In this document: piece by piece, positions 1-9,086 of the stretch
How positions within the stretch are numbered: position 1 is the first letter of the stretch
How the letters are laid out: every line of letters begins with the position of its first letter
Source of the DNA: Devosia sp.
Lineage (GTDB): Bacteria; Pseudomonadota; Alphaproteobacteria; Rhizobiales; Devosiaceae
Direction of reading: 5' to 3'
Assembly (NCBI RefSeq): GCF_028290625.1
Contig: NZ_JAQGJM010000030.1
Span: 1 to 64,000 of the forward strand
Length of the DNA: 64,000 nt
Made by a program: the position numbers and the translations under genes
The notes under the pieces: model-generated
Told to the model about the DNA's origin: nothing
Seen by the model: only the letters and a program-made list of their open reading frames with translations
The model's database searches: none

Positions 1-1
1 T

Positions 2-115
2 GAGTGGCAGAGCCCCGTAGTGGGCCCGGACGGTGATCCCCGGCCTCCCGAGTGCAGGGCTGCGAACCCCGCCCGCAGGCGCCGCATCCTGCTCCGCTAC
101 CAGAACGCCTCATGA
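2..115 (+). CDS. possible C-terminal end of an unidentified protein (partial)
   Basis: An open frame enters from the left edge and runs 37 codons to TGA at 113-115. The translation ends with an arginine run followed by ILLRYQNAS and matches no family I know. Only the lack of stops over this short GC-rich stretch supports it, so it may be chance. The following 116-348 holds an AT-richer patch (about 145-195) that could carry the promoter of the ABC transporter genes; I see no clear hexamers or gene there. Confidence 0.25.
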   Translation, partial: EWQSPVVGPDGDPRPPECRAANPARRRRILLRYQNAS

Positions 116-348
116 CAGCGCCCCCTCGCGAACAAGACGGAGTGGCTTATAGTCCTATGTAGGATTTAAGTCAATAGCGAAAATTGGAATTTGCAGGATG
201 GGTTTCGCGAAGGGCTCAACCCATCCTGCGATGGTCCGATGCGATATGATGCCGCGTATCGATGACCGTTGCGTCACCGGCGGCGAATTGACTTTGAACT
301 TCAATCCATGGTGCCATGCAATATCAAATGGGCCACGGGGGATTTGTC

Positions 349-1296
349 ATGAAGTTGATCGGAATTTCGGCTGCCGCGATGATCGCGGCGCTGACCGCGA
401 CGCCGGTGCTTGCAGCCGACACCAAGGTGACCATCGCCATCTCCGGCTGGACCGGCTTCGCGCCGCTGACGCTGGCCAAGGAGGCCGGCATTTTTGCCAA
501 GAACGGTCTCGACGTCACCATCAAGAAGGTGCCGCAGGCCAGCCGCCATCTCGCTATCGCCTCGGGCGACGTGCAGTGTGCTGCGACGACCGTGGAAACC
601 TGGGTGGTGTGGAACGCCAACGGCGTCACCACGACGCAGTTGTTCCAACTCGACAAGTCCTACGGCGCCGACGGCATGGTGGTGCGCTCCGGCACTGCTG
701 GTATCAAGGACATCAAGGGCAAGACCGTCGCTGCTTCTGCGCCAGGGACCTCGCCGTATTTCGCGCTGGCCTGGATGCTGAAGAAGAACGGCATGTCGGT
801 GAAGGACGTCACTGTGGTCAACATGGAGCCGGGCGCCGCGGCGCAGGCTTTCATCGCGGGCCAGAACGACGCGGCCATGACCTATGAGCCGTATCTCTCC
901 GCGGTGCGCGAGAAGCCGGAATCCGGCAAGATCATCGCCACCACGCTGGACTATCCGATGGTGATGGACACCTTTGGCTGCACGCCGAAATTCATTGCAG
1001 AGAATCCGGACGCGGTGAAGGCGCTGACCAAAAGCTATTTTGACGCCGTCGACATGATCAAGGCCGACCAGGCGAAATCCTACGAGATCATGGGCGCGGA
1101 CGTGAAGCAGACCGGCGAGAAGTTCGGCGCCTCGGCGCAATACCTGCGCTGGCAGGGCAGGGAGGAGAACAAAAAATTCTTCGCCGGCGACTTCCAGGCG
1201 TTTTCCAAGGAAGCCGCCGACCTGCTGCTGGAAATCGGCGTGATCAAGGAAATCCCGGATCTCACAAAGATCGTCGATACGCGCTTTATTCAGTGA
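349..1296 (+). CDS. ABC transporter periplasmic substrate-binding protein (NitT/SsuA/TauA type)
   Basis: 315 residues. The start at 349 is chosen because it opens directly on a signal peptide (MKLIGISAAAMIAAL..., probable cleavage after PVLA near residue 22); an upstream in-frame ATG at 316 would bury it, and a GGGGGA ribosome site precedes 349. The mature part has the NMT1/THI5-like binding fold: an early GWTGFAPLTLAKEAGIF segment, then a VASGDVQ-like stretch (here IASGDVQ) and a central PGTSPYFAL phosphate/sulfonate-binding-like loop. It would bind the solute in the periplasm and deliver it to the permease and ATPase encoded next. The ligand cannot be told from sequence; nitrate, sulfonate, taurine or pyrimidine-like compounds are all possible. 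Family call is firm, substrate open. Confidence 0.85.
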   Translation: MKLIGISAAAMIAALTATPVLAADTKVTIAISGWTGFAPLTLAKEAGIFAKNGLDVTIKKVPQASRHLAIASGDVQCAATTVETWVVWNANGVTTTQLFQLDKSYGADGMVVRSGTAGIKDIKGKTVAASAPGTSPYFALAWMLKKNGMSVKDVTVVNMEPGAAAQAFIAGQNDAAMTYEPYLSAVREKPESGKIIATTLDYPMVMDTFGCTPKFIAENPDAVKALTKSYFDAVDMIKADQAKSYEIMGADVKQTGEKFGASAQYLRWQGREENKKFFAGDFQAFSKEAADLLLEIGVIKEIPDLTKIVDTRFIQ

Positions 1297-1313
1297 CGCT
1301 CCACGATCGCCTT

Positions 1314-1397
1314 CGTCATTGCGAGGAGCAGTTGCGACGAAGCAATCCAGTCTTCGCTTGTAGCTTTCTGGATTGCTTCGCTTCGCTCGCAATGACG
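1314..1397. repeat. dispersed inverted repeat (REP-like hairpin), Bradyrhizobiaceae-type
   Basis: The ends are a perfect 12-bp inverted repeat, CGTCATTGCGAG (1314-1325) against CTCGCAATGACG (1386-1397). Inside is a second perfect 13-bp pair, CGAAGCAATCCAG (1338-1350) against CTGGATTGCTTCG (1368-1380). It lies between the binding-protein and permease genes and would fold into a long hairpin in the mRNA, possibly setting the differential expression common in ABC operons. From memory this motif is scattered through Bradyrhizobium, Rhodopseudomonas and Nitrobacter genomes. The other repeats in this window are of different families. Confidence 0.8.
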
Positions 1398-1414
1398 ACC
1401 ATTGGCAACGTCAC

Positions 1415-2188
1415 ATGAAACCGCTCGCCCCGATCTCATCTTCCGCGCGGATCACGCTGGGCATCGCGTTCTTCGTGCTGTTCGTGGCGGCGTGGTCCTA
1501 TGCCACATTCGGCGGCTTCGTCTCGAAAACCTTCCTGGCCAATCCGCTGACCATGCTGAACGACGGCTGGGACCTGCTGACAAAGCAGGGTTTCCTCACC
1601 GACATCGGCATGACCATCTGGCGGGTGATCGGCGGCTTCGTGCTGGCGGCGGTGTTCGCGGTGCCGATCGGCATCCTGATGGGCGCTTACAAGCCGGTGG
1701 AGGCGTTCCTCGAGCCGTTCGTGTCGTTCGCGCGCTATCTGCCGGCCTCCGCCTTCATTCCGCTGCTGATCCTGTGGGCCGGCATCGGCGAGCTGCAGAA
1801 ATTGCTGGTGATCTTCATCGGCTCGGTGTTCCAGCTGATCCTGATGGTGGCCGTCACCGTCGGCAGCGTGCGCCGCGACTTGGTGGAGGCGTCATTGACG
1901 CTGGGCGCGCGTGATGCCGGCGTGCTCAAGCGGGTGCTGGTGCCGGCGGCAGCGCCGGGTATCGCGGAAATCCTGCGGCTGGTGCTGGGCTGGGCCTGGA
2001 CTTACGTGATCGTCGCCGAACTGATCGGCTCGTCGTCGGGCATCGGCCACATGATCATCGACAGCCAGGCGCTGCTGGCCACCGGGCAGATCATCTTCGG
2101 CATCATCGTCATCGGCGTGATCGGGCTGATCTCCGACTATGCGTTCAAGGCTTTGAACCGGGCGCTGTTCCCGTGGAGCATCCTGTGA
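1415..2188 (+). CDS. ABC transporter permease (SsuC/TauC/NrtB family)
   Basis: 257 residues, inner-membrane subunit of the importer. Six hydrophobic segments are visible, the first just after the N terminus (ITLGIAFFVLFVAAWSY). The BPD permease EAA loop, which contacts the ATPase, reads EASLTLGARDAGVLKRVLVPAAAPGI around residues 155-180 (only part quoted), the usual E-A-x-x-x-G-A pattern. The start at 1415 follows the inverted repeat closely; the frame is open further upstream, but that would translate the repeat. The stop overlaps the ATPase start (GTGA), so the two are translationally coupled. Confidence 0.88.
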   Translation: MKPLAPISSSARITLGIAFFVLFVAAWSYATFGGFVSKTFLANPLTMLNDGWDLLTKQGFLTDIGMTIWRVIGGFVLAAVFAVPIGILMGAYKPVEAFLEPFVSFARYLPASAFIPLLILWAGIGELQKLLVIFIGSVFQLILMVAVTVGSVRRDLVEASLTLGARDAGVLKRVLVPAAAPGIAEILRLVLGWAWTYVIVAELIGSSSGIGHMIIDSQALLATGQIIFGIIVIGVIGLISDYAFKALNRALFPWSIL

Positions 2189-2970
2189 GCAAGCTGGTCA
2201 TCGAGAACGTCTCCCGGGTTTTTCCGGCGGTGCGCGGCGGCGCGCCGACGCGGGCGCTGGAGCCGACCAGCCTGTCGGTCGCCGACAACGACTTCGTCAC
2301 CATTCTGGGCCCGTCGGGCTGCGGGAAATCCACGCTGCTGCGGATGATCGCCGGGTTGGACACGCCGACCACGGGCACCCTGATGCTCGACGGCAAGCCG
2401 ATCACCGGGCCGGGCGCCGATCGCGGCATGGTGTTCCAGTCCTACACACTGTTTCCCTGGCTGACGGTGTCGGAAAACATTTCGTTCGGTCTGCGCGAAC
2501 GTGGCATGGCTCCGCGCGAATGCGCAGCTATTGCCGGTGCGTGGCTGGAGAAGGTTGGCCTGACCAGCTTTGCCAACCATTTTCCCAAGCAGTTGTCCGG
2601 CGGCATGCAACAGCGGACCGCCATCGCCCGCGCGCTGGCCAACGATCCAAAAATCCTGCTGCTCGACGAACCCTTTGGCGCGCTGGACAACCAGACCCGC
2701 GGGCTGATGCAGGAATTGCTGCTCGGCATCTGGGAGCGCGAGCGCAAGACGGTGATCTTCGTCACGCACGATATCGAGGAGGCGGCGTTTCTGGCCTCCC
2801 GCGTCGTGGTGATGACGGCGCGGCCGGGGCGCATCAAGGCCGACATCGCCGTCGACCTGCCGCATCCGCGGCTGTACACGCTGAAAACCAGCCCGGAATT
2901 CGCGGTACTGAAAGCGCGGCTGACCGAAGAGATTCGCGCCGAGGCGGTGCTCGCGGCGGAAGCGCATTAG
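2185..2970 (+). CDS. ABC transporter ATP-binding protein (SsuB/TauB/NrtD family)
   Basis: 261 residues from a GTG at 2185 that overlaps the permease stop; a GTG at 2173 would add four residues. Walker A is GPSGCGKST, the Q-loop sits in MVFQSYTLFPWLTV, the signature is LSGGM, Walker B is ILLLDEPFGALD and the H-loop is VTHDIEEA. The FPWLTV stretch after the Q-loop is characteristic of the nitrate/sulfonate/taurine importers. It powers uptake of the ligand held by the binding protein. No transcription regulator or metabolic gene lies next to the trio, so context does not reveal the substrate. Confidence 0.9.
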   Translation: MSKLVIENVSRVFPAVRGGAPTRALEPTSLSVADNDFVTILGPSGCGKSTLLRMIAGLDTPTTGTLMLDGKPITGPGADRGMVFQSYTLFPWLTVSENISFGLRERGMAPRECAAIAGAWLEKVGLTSFANHFPKQLSGGMQQRTAIARALANDPKILLLDEPFGALDNQTRGLMQELLLGIWERERKTVIFVTHDIEEAAFLASRVVVMTARPGRIKADIAVDLPHPRLYTLKTSPEFAVLKARLTEEIRAEAVLAAEAH

Positions 2971-3324
2971 AGTTTGAGTCGTTCCAGGCTCAGGATCGCT
3001 CTTGCCGAAGTGCTCTCATAAGTTGTATTTAATTATAAAACAACCTTATCCGCGCGGTCATGGCATCTTTTCAAGATGACATCCGCGAGGCTTCGCGTTT
3101 TCAGGGCGGCTCACAGAATGTTGTTTGCGCAGGGGGCGCCGATGATCGACGCAGACCGCACCGATGCCGTTCGACAAAGCGGCGCGGGACATTTCGTGGC
3201 GCCATTCCGGCAGGTCTGAGGCAGCATTGCGCGTCTTGCGCCCCTTGTTGCGCTGCGCTAAGCCTCGAACAATTCCAATGTCTTCGAATCTGCGGGGCGA
3301 CGCCGCAGCGAAAAGGGATCGCCG
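2971..3324. other. intergenic region upstream of nuoA
   Basis: No convincing gene in 354 bases. An AT-rich imperfect inverted repeat (GTTGT 3022-3026 with ACAAC 3040-3044) and a short hairpin CGCGA/TCGCG followed by TTTT (3084-3101) are visible; the latter could end the ABC transcript but is weak. The promoter of the nuo operon should be here; I could not fix its hexamers. A ribosome site, AAAAGGGAT, lies just before the nuoA ATG. Confidence 0.5.
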
Positions 3325-3690
3325 ATGAACGGCATCTTGCAGAATTATCTTCCACTTGTGGTCTTTATCGGCATCGCGACCGTGATCGGCGCGGCGCTAC
3401 TGATCGCCCCCTTTATCGTCGCCTACCAGAGTCCGGACCCGGAAAAGCTGTCCGCTTATGAATGCGGATTCAACGCTTTCGACGATGCCCGCATGAAGTT
3501 CGATGTGCGGTTCTACCTGGTCGCCATCCTGTTCATTATCTTCGATCTCGAAGTCGCCTTCCTGTTCCCGTGGGCGGTCGCATTCGGCAAGCTGGGCGTC
3601 ACCGGCTTCTGGTCGATGATCGTGTTTCTCGGCGTCCTCACCATCGGCTTCGCCTATGAATGGAAGAAAGGCGCACTCGAATGGGATTGA
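3325..3690 (+). CDS. nuoA: NADH-quinone oxidoreductase subunit A
   Basis: 121 residues, three membrane spans. The highly conserved loop [20 protein letters not shown] (residues about 46-65) contains the cysteine that lies near the quinone site in complex I. The second and third spans follow ([25 protein letters not shown] and a [15 protein letters not shown] segment), and the C terminus is the typical [10 protein letters not shown]. It sits in the inner membrane beside NuoH and NuoJ. First gene of the operon; its last ten bases overlap nuoB. The N terminus and C terminus read to me as close to Bradyrhizobiaceae NuoA. Confidence 0.97.
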   Translation: MNGILQNYLPLVVFIGIATVIGAALLIAPFIVAYQSPDPEKLSAYECGFNAFDDARMKFDVRFYLVAILFIIFDLEVAFLFPWAVAFGKLGVTGFWSMIVFLGVLTIGFAYEWKKGALEWD

Positions 3691-4295
3691 GCCCCATGAC
3701 CACCTCCATGCAGCCGTCGCAGCCGCTGGTCGCCAACCCTTTGGTAGCAAAGGCGCCGACCGGCATCATCGATCCGAACACCGGCAAGCCCGTGGGCGCC
3801 AACGACCCTTATTTCCTCGAGGTCAATCATGAGCTGTCCGACAAGGGTTTCTTCATCACCGCCACCGACGACCTGATCACCTGGGCGCGGACGGGCTCGC
3901 TGATGTGGATGACTTTCGGTCTGGCCTGCTGTGCCGTCGAAATGATGCAGGTGTCGATGCCGCGCTACGATGTGGAGCGCTTCGGTTTCGCGCCGCGCGC
4001 CTCGCCGCGGCAGTCCGACGTGATGATCGTGGCGGGAACGCTGACCAACAAGATGGCCCCGGCGCTGCGCAAGGTCTACGATCAGATGCCGGAGCCGCGC
4101 TACGTCATCTCCATGGGCTCCTGCGCCAATGGCGGCGGCTATTATCACTATTCCTATTCGGTGGTGCGCGGCTGCGACCGCATCGTGCCCATCGACATTT
4201 ACGTGCCGGGCTGCCCGCCGACTGCTGAAGCGCTGCTGTACGGTGTGCTGCTGCTGCAGAAGAAGATTCGTCGTACCGGAACGATTGAGCGTTAA
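3681..4295 (+). CDS. nuoB: NADH-quinone oxidoreductase subunit B (N2 cluster subunit)
   Basis: 204 residues from ATG 3681, which overlaps the nuoA end; ATG 3696 is an alternative. It carries the 4Fe-4S cluster N2 that passes electrons to quinone. The ligands are visible as the tandem cysteines in [10 protein letters not shown], the cysteine in [17 protein letters not shown] and the one in [15 protein letters not shown]. The N-terminal 40 residues are a variable, proline-rich tail. The C terminus RRTGTIER is standard. Next comes a cupin gene rather than nuoC. Confidence 0.97.
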   Translation: MGLSPMTTSMQPSQPLVANPLVAKAPTGIIDPNTGKPVGANDPYFLEVNHELSDKGFFITATDDLITWARTGSLMWMTFGLACCAVEMMQVSMPRYDVERFGFAPRASPRQSDVMIVAGTLTNKMAPALRKVYDQMPEPRYVISMGSCANGGGYYHYSYSVVRGCDRIVPIDIYVPGCPPTAEALLYGVLLLQKKIRRTGTIER

Positions 4296-4298
4296 ACG

Positions 4299-4628
4299 AT
4301 GCGCATGACCGGCATCCCGTTTGAGACCACCGACTGGTCGGTCGTCGCGCCGACGCTGCATCCCGGCGACGCCGGGGTTGCGACCTGGCGGACGCGGCAG
4401 TTCGGCGACATCCGGGTCCGGATGGTGGATTACTCGCCGGGTTATGTTGCGGACCATTGGTGCGACAAGGGCCATGTGATTTTCTGCGTTGACGGCGAAT
4501 TGAACACCGACCTCGCCGATGGGCGAAAATTTACGCTAACGCCGGGCATGAGCTACCAGGTTGCCGACGGCAGCGATTCCCATCGTTCGCATACCGCGAA
4601 GGGTGCCCGACTTTTTATCGTGGATTGA
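4299..4628 (+). CDS. small cupin-fold protein of the DHCW-motif type, within the nuo operon
   Basis: 109 residues, three bases after nuoB and five before nuoC, so it is certainly co-transcribed with complex I. It is predicted to be a cytoplasmic single-domain beta-barrel: the DHWC motif is at residues 52-55, followed by [12 protein letters not shown] and the second cupin half [20 protein letters not shown]. The histidines (H53, H59, H92, H95) could bind a metal. It is not a complex I subunit in any structure I know. A role in cofactor supply or assembly is a guess from position only. I recall the same insertion in Bradyrhizobiaceae nuo operons. Confidence 0.75.
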   Translation: MRMTGIPFETTDWSVVAPTLHPGDAGVATWRTRQFGDIRVRMVDYSPGYVADHWCDKGHVIFCVDGELNTDLADGRKFTLTPGMSYQVADGSDSHRSHTAKGARLFIVD

Positions 4629-4633
4629 TCGAG

Positions 4634-5236
4634 ATGGACGAGAAGCTGCAAAAGCTCGGAGAGACGATCGTCGCAGCGCTCCCGGGTGCGGCGACCGCAC
4701 ATTCGGTGGCGTTCGGCGATCTCACCGTGATGGTTGAGGCGGCGAAGATCGTCGACGTGGTGCGCTTCCTGCGCGACGATCCCGGCTGCCGCTTCGTCAA
4801 CTTCATCGACGTCACCGCGGTGGACTATCCCGGTCGTGAAAAGCGTTTCGAGGTGGTCTATCACCTGTTGTCGCCGACCCTGAATGCCCGGATCCGACTG
4901 AAGGCCGAAGCGTCCGAGGCCACCCAGGTGCCGTCGATCATCACCGTGTTTCCCGGGGCCGACTGGTTCGAGCGCGAGTGTTACGATCTCTACGGCGTGA
5001 TTTTCACAGGGCATCCCGATATGCGCCGGCTGTTGACCGATTATGGTTTTGACGGCCATCCGCTGCGCAAGGACTTTCCACTCTCCGGCTTCGTCGAGGT
5101 CCGCTACGACGACCAGGAGAAGCGCGTCGTTTACGAGCCTGTCCGGCTCAACCAGGAATTCCGCAAGTTCGACTTTCTGTCACCCTGGGAAGGCGCGGAC
5201 TATCTGCTGCCGGGCGACGAAAAGGCGGGAAGCTAG
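4634..5236 (+). CDS. nuoC: NADH-quinone oxidoreductase subunit C
   Basis: 200 residues, the 30-kDa peripheral-arm subunit without cofactors. The signature [20 protein letters not shown] is present near residue 115-135, followed by the usual [18 protein letters not shown] and a C-terminal [21 protein letters not shown]. The start at 4634 (MDEKLQ) is preceded by a GATCGAG stretch close to the cupin stop; an upstream TTG would add only three residues. It packs against NuoD at the base of the hydrophilic arm. Length and motifs are standard for alphaproteobacteria; NuoC is separate from NuoD here, unlike in E. coli. Confidence 0.97.
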   Translation: MDEKLQKLGETIVAALPGAATAHSVAFGDLTVMVEAAKIVDVVRFLRDDPGCRFVNFIDVTAVDYPGREKRFEVVYHLLSPTLNARIRLKAEASEATQVPSIITVFPGADWFERECYDLYGVIFTGHPDMRRLLTDYGFDGHPLRKDFPLSGFVEVRYDDQEKRVVYEPVRLNQEFRKFDFLSPWEGADYLLPGDEKAGS

Positions 5237-5239
5237 ACC

Positions 5240-6433
5240 ATGACCGAACAACCCGCCCTCCGCAATTTTACGATCAACTTCGGCCCGCAGCATCCGGCGG
5301 CGCACGGCGTGCTGCGGCTGGTGCTGGAGCTTGACGGCGAAGTGGTCGAGCGCGTCGATCCGCATATCGGCCTGCTGCATCGCGGCACCGAGAAGCTGAT
5401 CGAGCAGAAGACCTATCTGCAGGCGATTCCCTATTTCGACCGGCTCGATTACGTCGCGCCGATGAATCAGGAGCACGCGTTCTGCCTCGCAGCCGAAAAG
5501 CTGCTGGGCATCACCGTGCCGCGCCGCGCGCAACTGATCCGCGTGCTGTATTGCGAGATCGGCCGCATCCTGTCGCACATGCTCAACGTCACCACCCAGG
5601 CCATGGACGTCGGCGCGCTGACGCCGCCGCTGTGGGGCTTCGAGCAGCGCGAAAAGCTGATGGTGTTCTACGAGCGCGCTTCGGGCGCCCGCATGCATGC
5701 CTCGTATTTCCGCCCGGGCGGCGTCCACCAGGACCTGCCGCAGGCACTGGTCGACGATATCGACACTTTCTGCACGACCTTCCCCAAGGCGCTGGCCGAC
5801 ATCGACAGCCTGCTGACCAACAACCGCATCTTCAAGCAGCGCAACGTCGATATCGGCGTGGTCGACCTGGACGATGCGTGGAACTGGGGTTTTTCGGGCG
5901 TCATGGTGCGCGGTTCGGGCGCTGCCTGGGACCTGCGCAAGAGCCAGCCCTACGAATGCTATGACGAGATGGAATTCGACATTCCGATCGGCAAGAACGG
6001 CGATTGCTATGATCGCTACCTGATCCGCATGGAAGAGATGCGCCAGTCCACGCGCATCATGAAGCAGTGCGTCGACAAGCTGAACGCCCCCGACGGCAAG
6101 GGCCCTGTGTCCTCGCTCGACGGCAAGGTCGTGCCGCCCAGTCGCAGCGAGATGAAGCGCTCGATGGAAGGGCTGATCCACCACTTCAAGCTCTATACCG
6201 AGGGCTACAAGGTGCCGGCCGGCGAAGTTTACGCCTGCGTCGAAGCCCCTAAGGGCGAGTTCGGCGTCTATCTGGTGTCCGATGGCACCAACAAGCCCTA
6301 TCGCTGCAAGATTCGTGCGCCGGGCTTTGCGCATCTGCAAGCCATGGATTTCCTGTGCCGCGGCCATATGCTGGCTGACGTCTCGGCCATCCTGGGGTCC
6401 CTTGATATCGTGTTCGGAGAGGTTGACCGCTAA
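5240..6433 (+). CDS. nuoD: NADH-quinone oxidoreductase subunit D
   Basis: 397 residues, the 49-kDa subunit that forms the quinone pocket with NuoB. The N-terminal [20 protein letters not shown] loop, with the quinone-head histidine, and [11 protein letters not shown] are intact. The family region [22 protein letters not shown] follows, and the C terminus is the invariant DIVFGEVDR. Two bases of its stop are reused by the nuoE start region (TAATG). Between about residues 170 and 300 the sequence departs from the Bradyrhizobium proteins I remember while the first 170 residues do not, which is the weak basis for placing a possible recombination boundary here. Confidence 0.97.
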   Translation: MTEQPALRNFTINFGPQHPAAHGVLRLVLELDGEVVERVDPHIGLLHRGTEKLIEQKTYLQAIPYFDRLDYVAPMNQEHAFCLAAEKLLGITVPRRAQLIRVLYCEIGRILSHMLNVTTQAMDVGALTPPLWGFEQREKLMVFYERASGARMHASYFRPGGVHQDLPQALVDDIDTFCTTFPKALADIDSLLTNNRIFKQRNVDIGVVDLDDAWNWGFSGVMVRGSGAAWDLRKSQPYECYDEMEFDIPIGKNGDCYDRYLIRMEEMRQSTRIMKQCVDKLNAPDGKGPVSSLDGKVVPPSRSEMKRSMEGLIHHFKLYTEGYKVPAGEVYACVEAPKGEFGVYLVSDGTNKPYRCKIRAPGFAHLQAMDFLCRGHMLADVSAILGSLDIVFGEVDR

Positions 6434-7764
6434 TGGTTTCGCGTCGCCTTGCAGACGATTCGGTTCAGCCGGCATCGTTCGCGTTTAGCAATGACAACGC
6501 CAAGTGGGCGGAATGGAAGATCGGTCTGTACCCAGCCGGTCGGCAGCAGTCCGCCGTTATTCCGCTGTTGATGCGCGCCCAGGATCAGGACGGCTGGATC
6601 AGCCGCGCCACCATCGAGACCATCGCCGACATGCTCGGCATGGCCTATATCCGCGTGCTGGAAGTGGCGACGTTCTATACGCAGTTCCAGCTCAAGCCGG
6701 TTGGCACGCGCGCCCATATCCAGGTGTGCGGCACGACGCCATGCATGCTGCGCGGGGCAGGTGACCTGATCGAGATTTGCCAGCACAAAATCCACCACGA
6801 CCCGCATACGACCAATGCCGAAGGCACGATGAGCTGGGAAGAGGTCGAGTGCCTGGGCGCCTGCGTGAACGCGCCCATGGTGGCGATTTTCCACGACACC
6901 TATGAAGACCTGACCGCCGAAACGTTCGAGACGCTGGTCGATGCCTTCGCCGCCGGCAAGGGCGACACCATCAAGCCGGGTCCCCAGATCGACCGCGTGA
7001 CTTCGGCTGCCGCCGGTGGCCGCACCACGCTGCTGGAAGCTCCAACCGCCACACGCGAAAAGTTCATTCCGCCGGTTCCGCCAGAGGCGCCAGCCGCTGC
7101 TGCGGTAGCACCAGCCGCTGCTGCCCCGGCTCCCGCCGCTACGCAGGCACCCACGACTGCCGCCAAGCCCAAGGACGTGAGCGAAGAATCCGCTCCGGCC
7201 CTCAAGGGACCCGCGCCCCAGGGCAAGGTTTCCCAAGCCAAGGCCGAGGGCGAGCGCAAGGCCGCCAATGCTTCGGCCAAGGCCAATGGCGAGCCCAATG
7301 CCGCGATGCGTCCCACCGCAACTGGCGCTGAATCACCGGCCGGCAAGATTGACGGCGGCAAAGCTCCGGGCAAGAAGACCAAGTCGGCTCCCGCCGAGGG
7401 CGCGACGCCAGCCGGTACCGCTGCTGCCCCCGCGGTCGTGGCACCTGCCGCGCCCGCAACGCAGGTCAACCCTGTTGCAGAAAAGGGCGGCGAGGCGCCG
7501 CTGTTCGTGGCGCCCGCTGGGGCTCCGGATGATCTAAAGCTGATCTCGGGCGTCGGCCCGGTGCTCGAAGGCCGGCTCAATGGTCTTGGCATCACCAAGT
7601 GGAGCCAGGTCGCCGCTTTCGGTCCCGACGATATCACCAAGGTTGAGGCAAGCCTGAACTTCAAGGGTCGGGTGACCCGCGATAACTGGCTGGCTCAGGC
7701 TGCTGCGCTCGCCAAGGGCGGCGAAGCTGAATATGTCCGCGTCTTCGGCAAGAAGCCGCGGTAG
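6433..7764 (+). CDS. nuoE: NADH-quinone oxidoreductase subunit E with long C-terminal extension
   Basis: 443 residues, about twice the length of E. coli NuoE. Residues 20-170 are the thioredoxin-like 24-kDa domain; its 2Fe-2S cluster N1a ligands are C99, C104, C140 and C144. Residues about 195-355 are an alanine/proline/lysine-rich linker of low complexity. Residues about 360-443 form a compact domain beginning DDLKLISGVGPVLEGRL, with the helix-hairpin-helix-like G-V-G-P turn seen in many alphaproteobacterial proteins. Long NuoE tails occur in several Hyphomicrobiales. The function of the tail is unknown. The start overlaps the nuoD stop. Confidence 0.95.
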   Translation: MVSRRLADDSVQPASFAFSNDNAKWAEWKIGLYPAGRQQSAVIPLLMRAQDQDGWISRATIETIADMLGMAYIRVLEVATFYTQFQLKPVGTRAHIQVCGTTPCMLRGAGDLIEICQHKIHHDPHTTNAEGTMSWEEVECLGACVNAPMVAIFHDTYEDLTAETFETLVDAFAAGKGDTIKPGPQIDRVTSAAAGGRTTLLEAPTATREKFIPPVPPEAPAAAAVAPAAAAPAPAATQAPTTAAKPKDVSEESAPALKGPAPQGKVSQAKAEGERKAANASAKANGEPNAAMRPTATGAESPAGKIDGGKAPGKKTKSAPAEGATPAGTAAAPAVVAPAAPATQVNPVAEKGGEAPLFVAPAGAPDDLKLISGVGPVLEGRLNGLGITKWSQVAAFGPDDITKVEASLNFKGRVTRDNWLAQAAALAKGGEAEYVRVFGKKPR

Positions 7765-7773
7765 GAGTGAACG

Positions 7774-9081
7774 ATGCTCGCTGATAAAGACCGCATTTTC
7801 ACCAATCTCTATGGCCAGGGCGACTGGGGCCTTGCTGGCGCGCGTTCGCGCGGCGCCTGGGCCGGCACCAAGGAGTTCATCGACTCCGGGCGCGACTGGA
7901 TCACCAACGAGGTCAAGGCTTCGGGCCTTCGCGGCCGCGGCGGGGCAGGGTTCCCGACCGCGCTCAAGTGGACCTTCATGCCCAAGGTCAATGATGGCCG
8001 CCCGCATTATCTGCTGGTCAATGCCGACGAGTCCGAGCCGGGCACCTGCAAGGACCGCGAAATCCTGCGCCACGATCCGCACCATCTGGTCGAGGGTTGC
8101 CTGTTGGCCGCTCGCGCCATGGATGCGCACCTGGCTTTCATCTATGTACGCGGTGAATTCATCCGCGAGCGCCAGCACCTGGAACGCGCCGTCGAGGAGG
8201 CCTATGAGGCCAAGCTGATCGGCAAGGACAATATCCACGGCTGGGACCTGGACATCATCGTCCATCACGGCGCCGGCGCTTACATCTGCGGCGAAGAGAC
8301 CGCGCTGATGGAGAGCCTAGAGGGCAAGAAGGGCCAACCGCGCCTCAAGCCACCATTCCCGGCCGGCATGGGCGTCTATGGCAACCCGACGACCGTCAAC
8401 AACGTCGAGTCGATTGCCGTCGTCCCGGAAATCCTGCGCCGCTCCGGCGCCTGGTTCGCCAGCTTCGGCCGCCCGAACAATACCGGCACCAAGTTGATGT
8501 GCGTGTCGGGCCACGTGAACACGCCCGCCACCTTCGAAGAGGAGATGGGCATCCCGTTCGACGTGATGATCGAAAAGCATTGCGGCGGCATTCGCGGCGG
8601 CTGGGATAACCTGCTGGCCGTGATCCCCGGCGGCGCCTCGGTGCCGTGCGTGCCCGGCGAAAAGATTCGCCACGCGCTGATGGATTTTGATGGCCTGCGC
8701 GAAGTCGGCTCTTCGCTCGGCACTGCGGCCGTGATCGTCATGGACAAGCAGACCGACATCATCAAGGCAATCTGGCGCCTTTCGGCTTTCTACAAGCATG
8801 AGAGCTGCGGGCAGTGCACGCCGTGCCGCGAAGGCACCGGCTGGATGATGCGCGTGATGGAACGCATGGTCGAAGGTCGCGCCCAGAAGCGCGAAATCGA
8901 CATGCTGTTCGAGGTCACAAAGCAGATCGAAGGCCACACCATCTGTGCGCTGGGCGATGCCGCGGCCTGGCCGATCCAGGGCCTGATCAAGAATTTCCGC
9001 CCCGTCATCGAAGCGCGGATCGATCAATATACCTGGTCCTCGACCAGCGACGGCGCCGTGCCGTCGATCGCGGCGGAGTAG
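7774..9081 (+). CDS. nuoF: NADH-quinone oxidoreductase subunit F (NADH/FMN subunit)
   Basis: 435 residues, the NADH dehydrogenase catalytic subunit. The nucleotide-binding glycine-rich stretch [16 protein letters not shown] (about 47-62) and the FMN-contacting [15 protein letters not shown] are present. The N3 cluster ligands are in [12 protein letters not shown] (about 345-355) and [13 protein letters not shown] (about 388-400). It accepts hydride from NADH to FMN and passes electrons to N3 and the NuoG clusters, in the cytoplasmic arm. A ribosome site AGGAGTGA precedes the start. Next gene is an intruding pentapeptide protein, five bases away. Confidence 0.98.
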   Translation: MLADKDRIFTNLYGQGDWGLAGARSRGAWAGTKEFIDSGRDWITNEVKASGLRGRGGAGFPTALKWTFMPKVNDGRPHYLLVNADESEPGTCKDREILRHDPHHLVEGCLLAARAMDAHLAFIYVRGEFIRERQHLERAVEEAYEAKLIGKDNIHGWDLDIIVHHGAGAYICGEETALMESLEGKKGQPRLKPPFPAGMGVYGNPTTVNNVESIAVVPEILRRSGAWFASFGRPNNTGTKLMCVSGHVNTPATFEEEMGIPFDVMIEKHCGGIRGGWDNLLAVIPGGASVPCVPGEKIRHALMDFDGLREVGSSLGTAAVIVMDKQTDIIKAIWRLSAFYKHESCGQCTPCREGTGWMMRVMERMVEGRAQKREIDMLFEVTKQIEGHTICALGDAAAWPIQGLIKNFRPVIEARIDQYTWSSTSDGAVPSIAAE

Positions 9082-9086
9082 CGGTG

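Noticed and set aside
301-1392. 363-codon minus-strand frame opposite the binding-protein gene
   Set aside because: The plus-strand frame has a signal peptide and family motifs; this frame runs through the inverted repeat and shows no domain.
3060-3461. Open frame of 133 codons in the nuoA leader
   Set aside because: Runs into nuoA in another frame and has no motifs or conserved features.
5180-6475. Long minus-strand open frame opposite nuoD
   Set aside because: GC-rich shadow of a conserved gene; the translation is His/Ala/Arg/Asp-rich without motifs. The same applies to those opposite nuoM (16138-17742), nuoN (17585-19351) and bamA (37584-39836).
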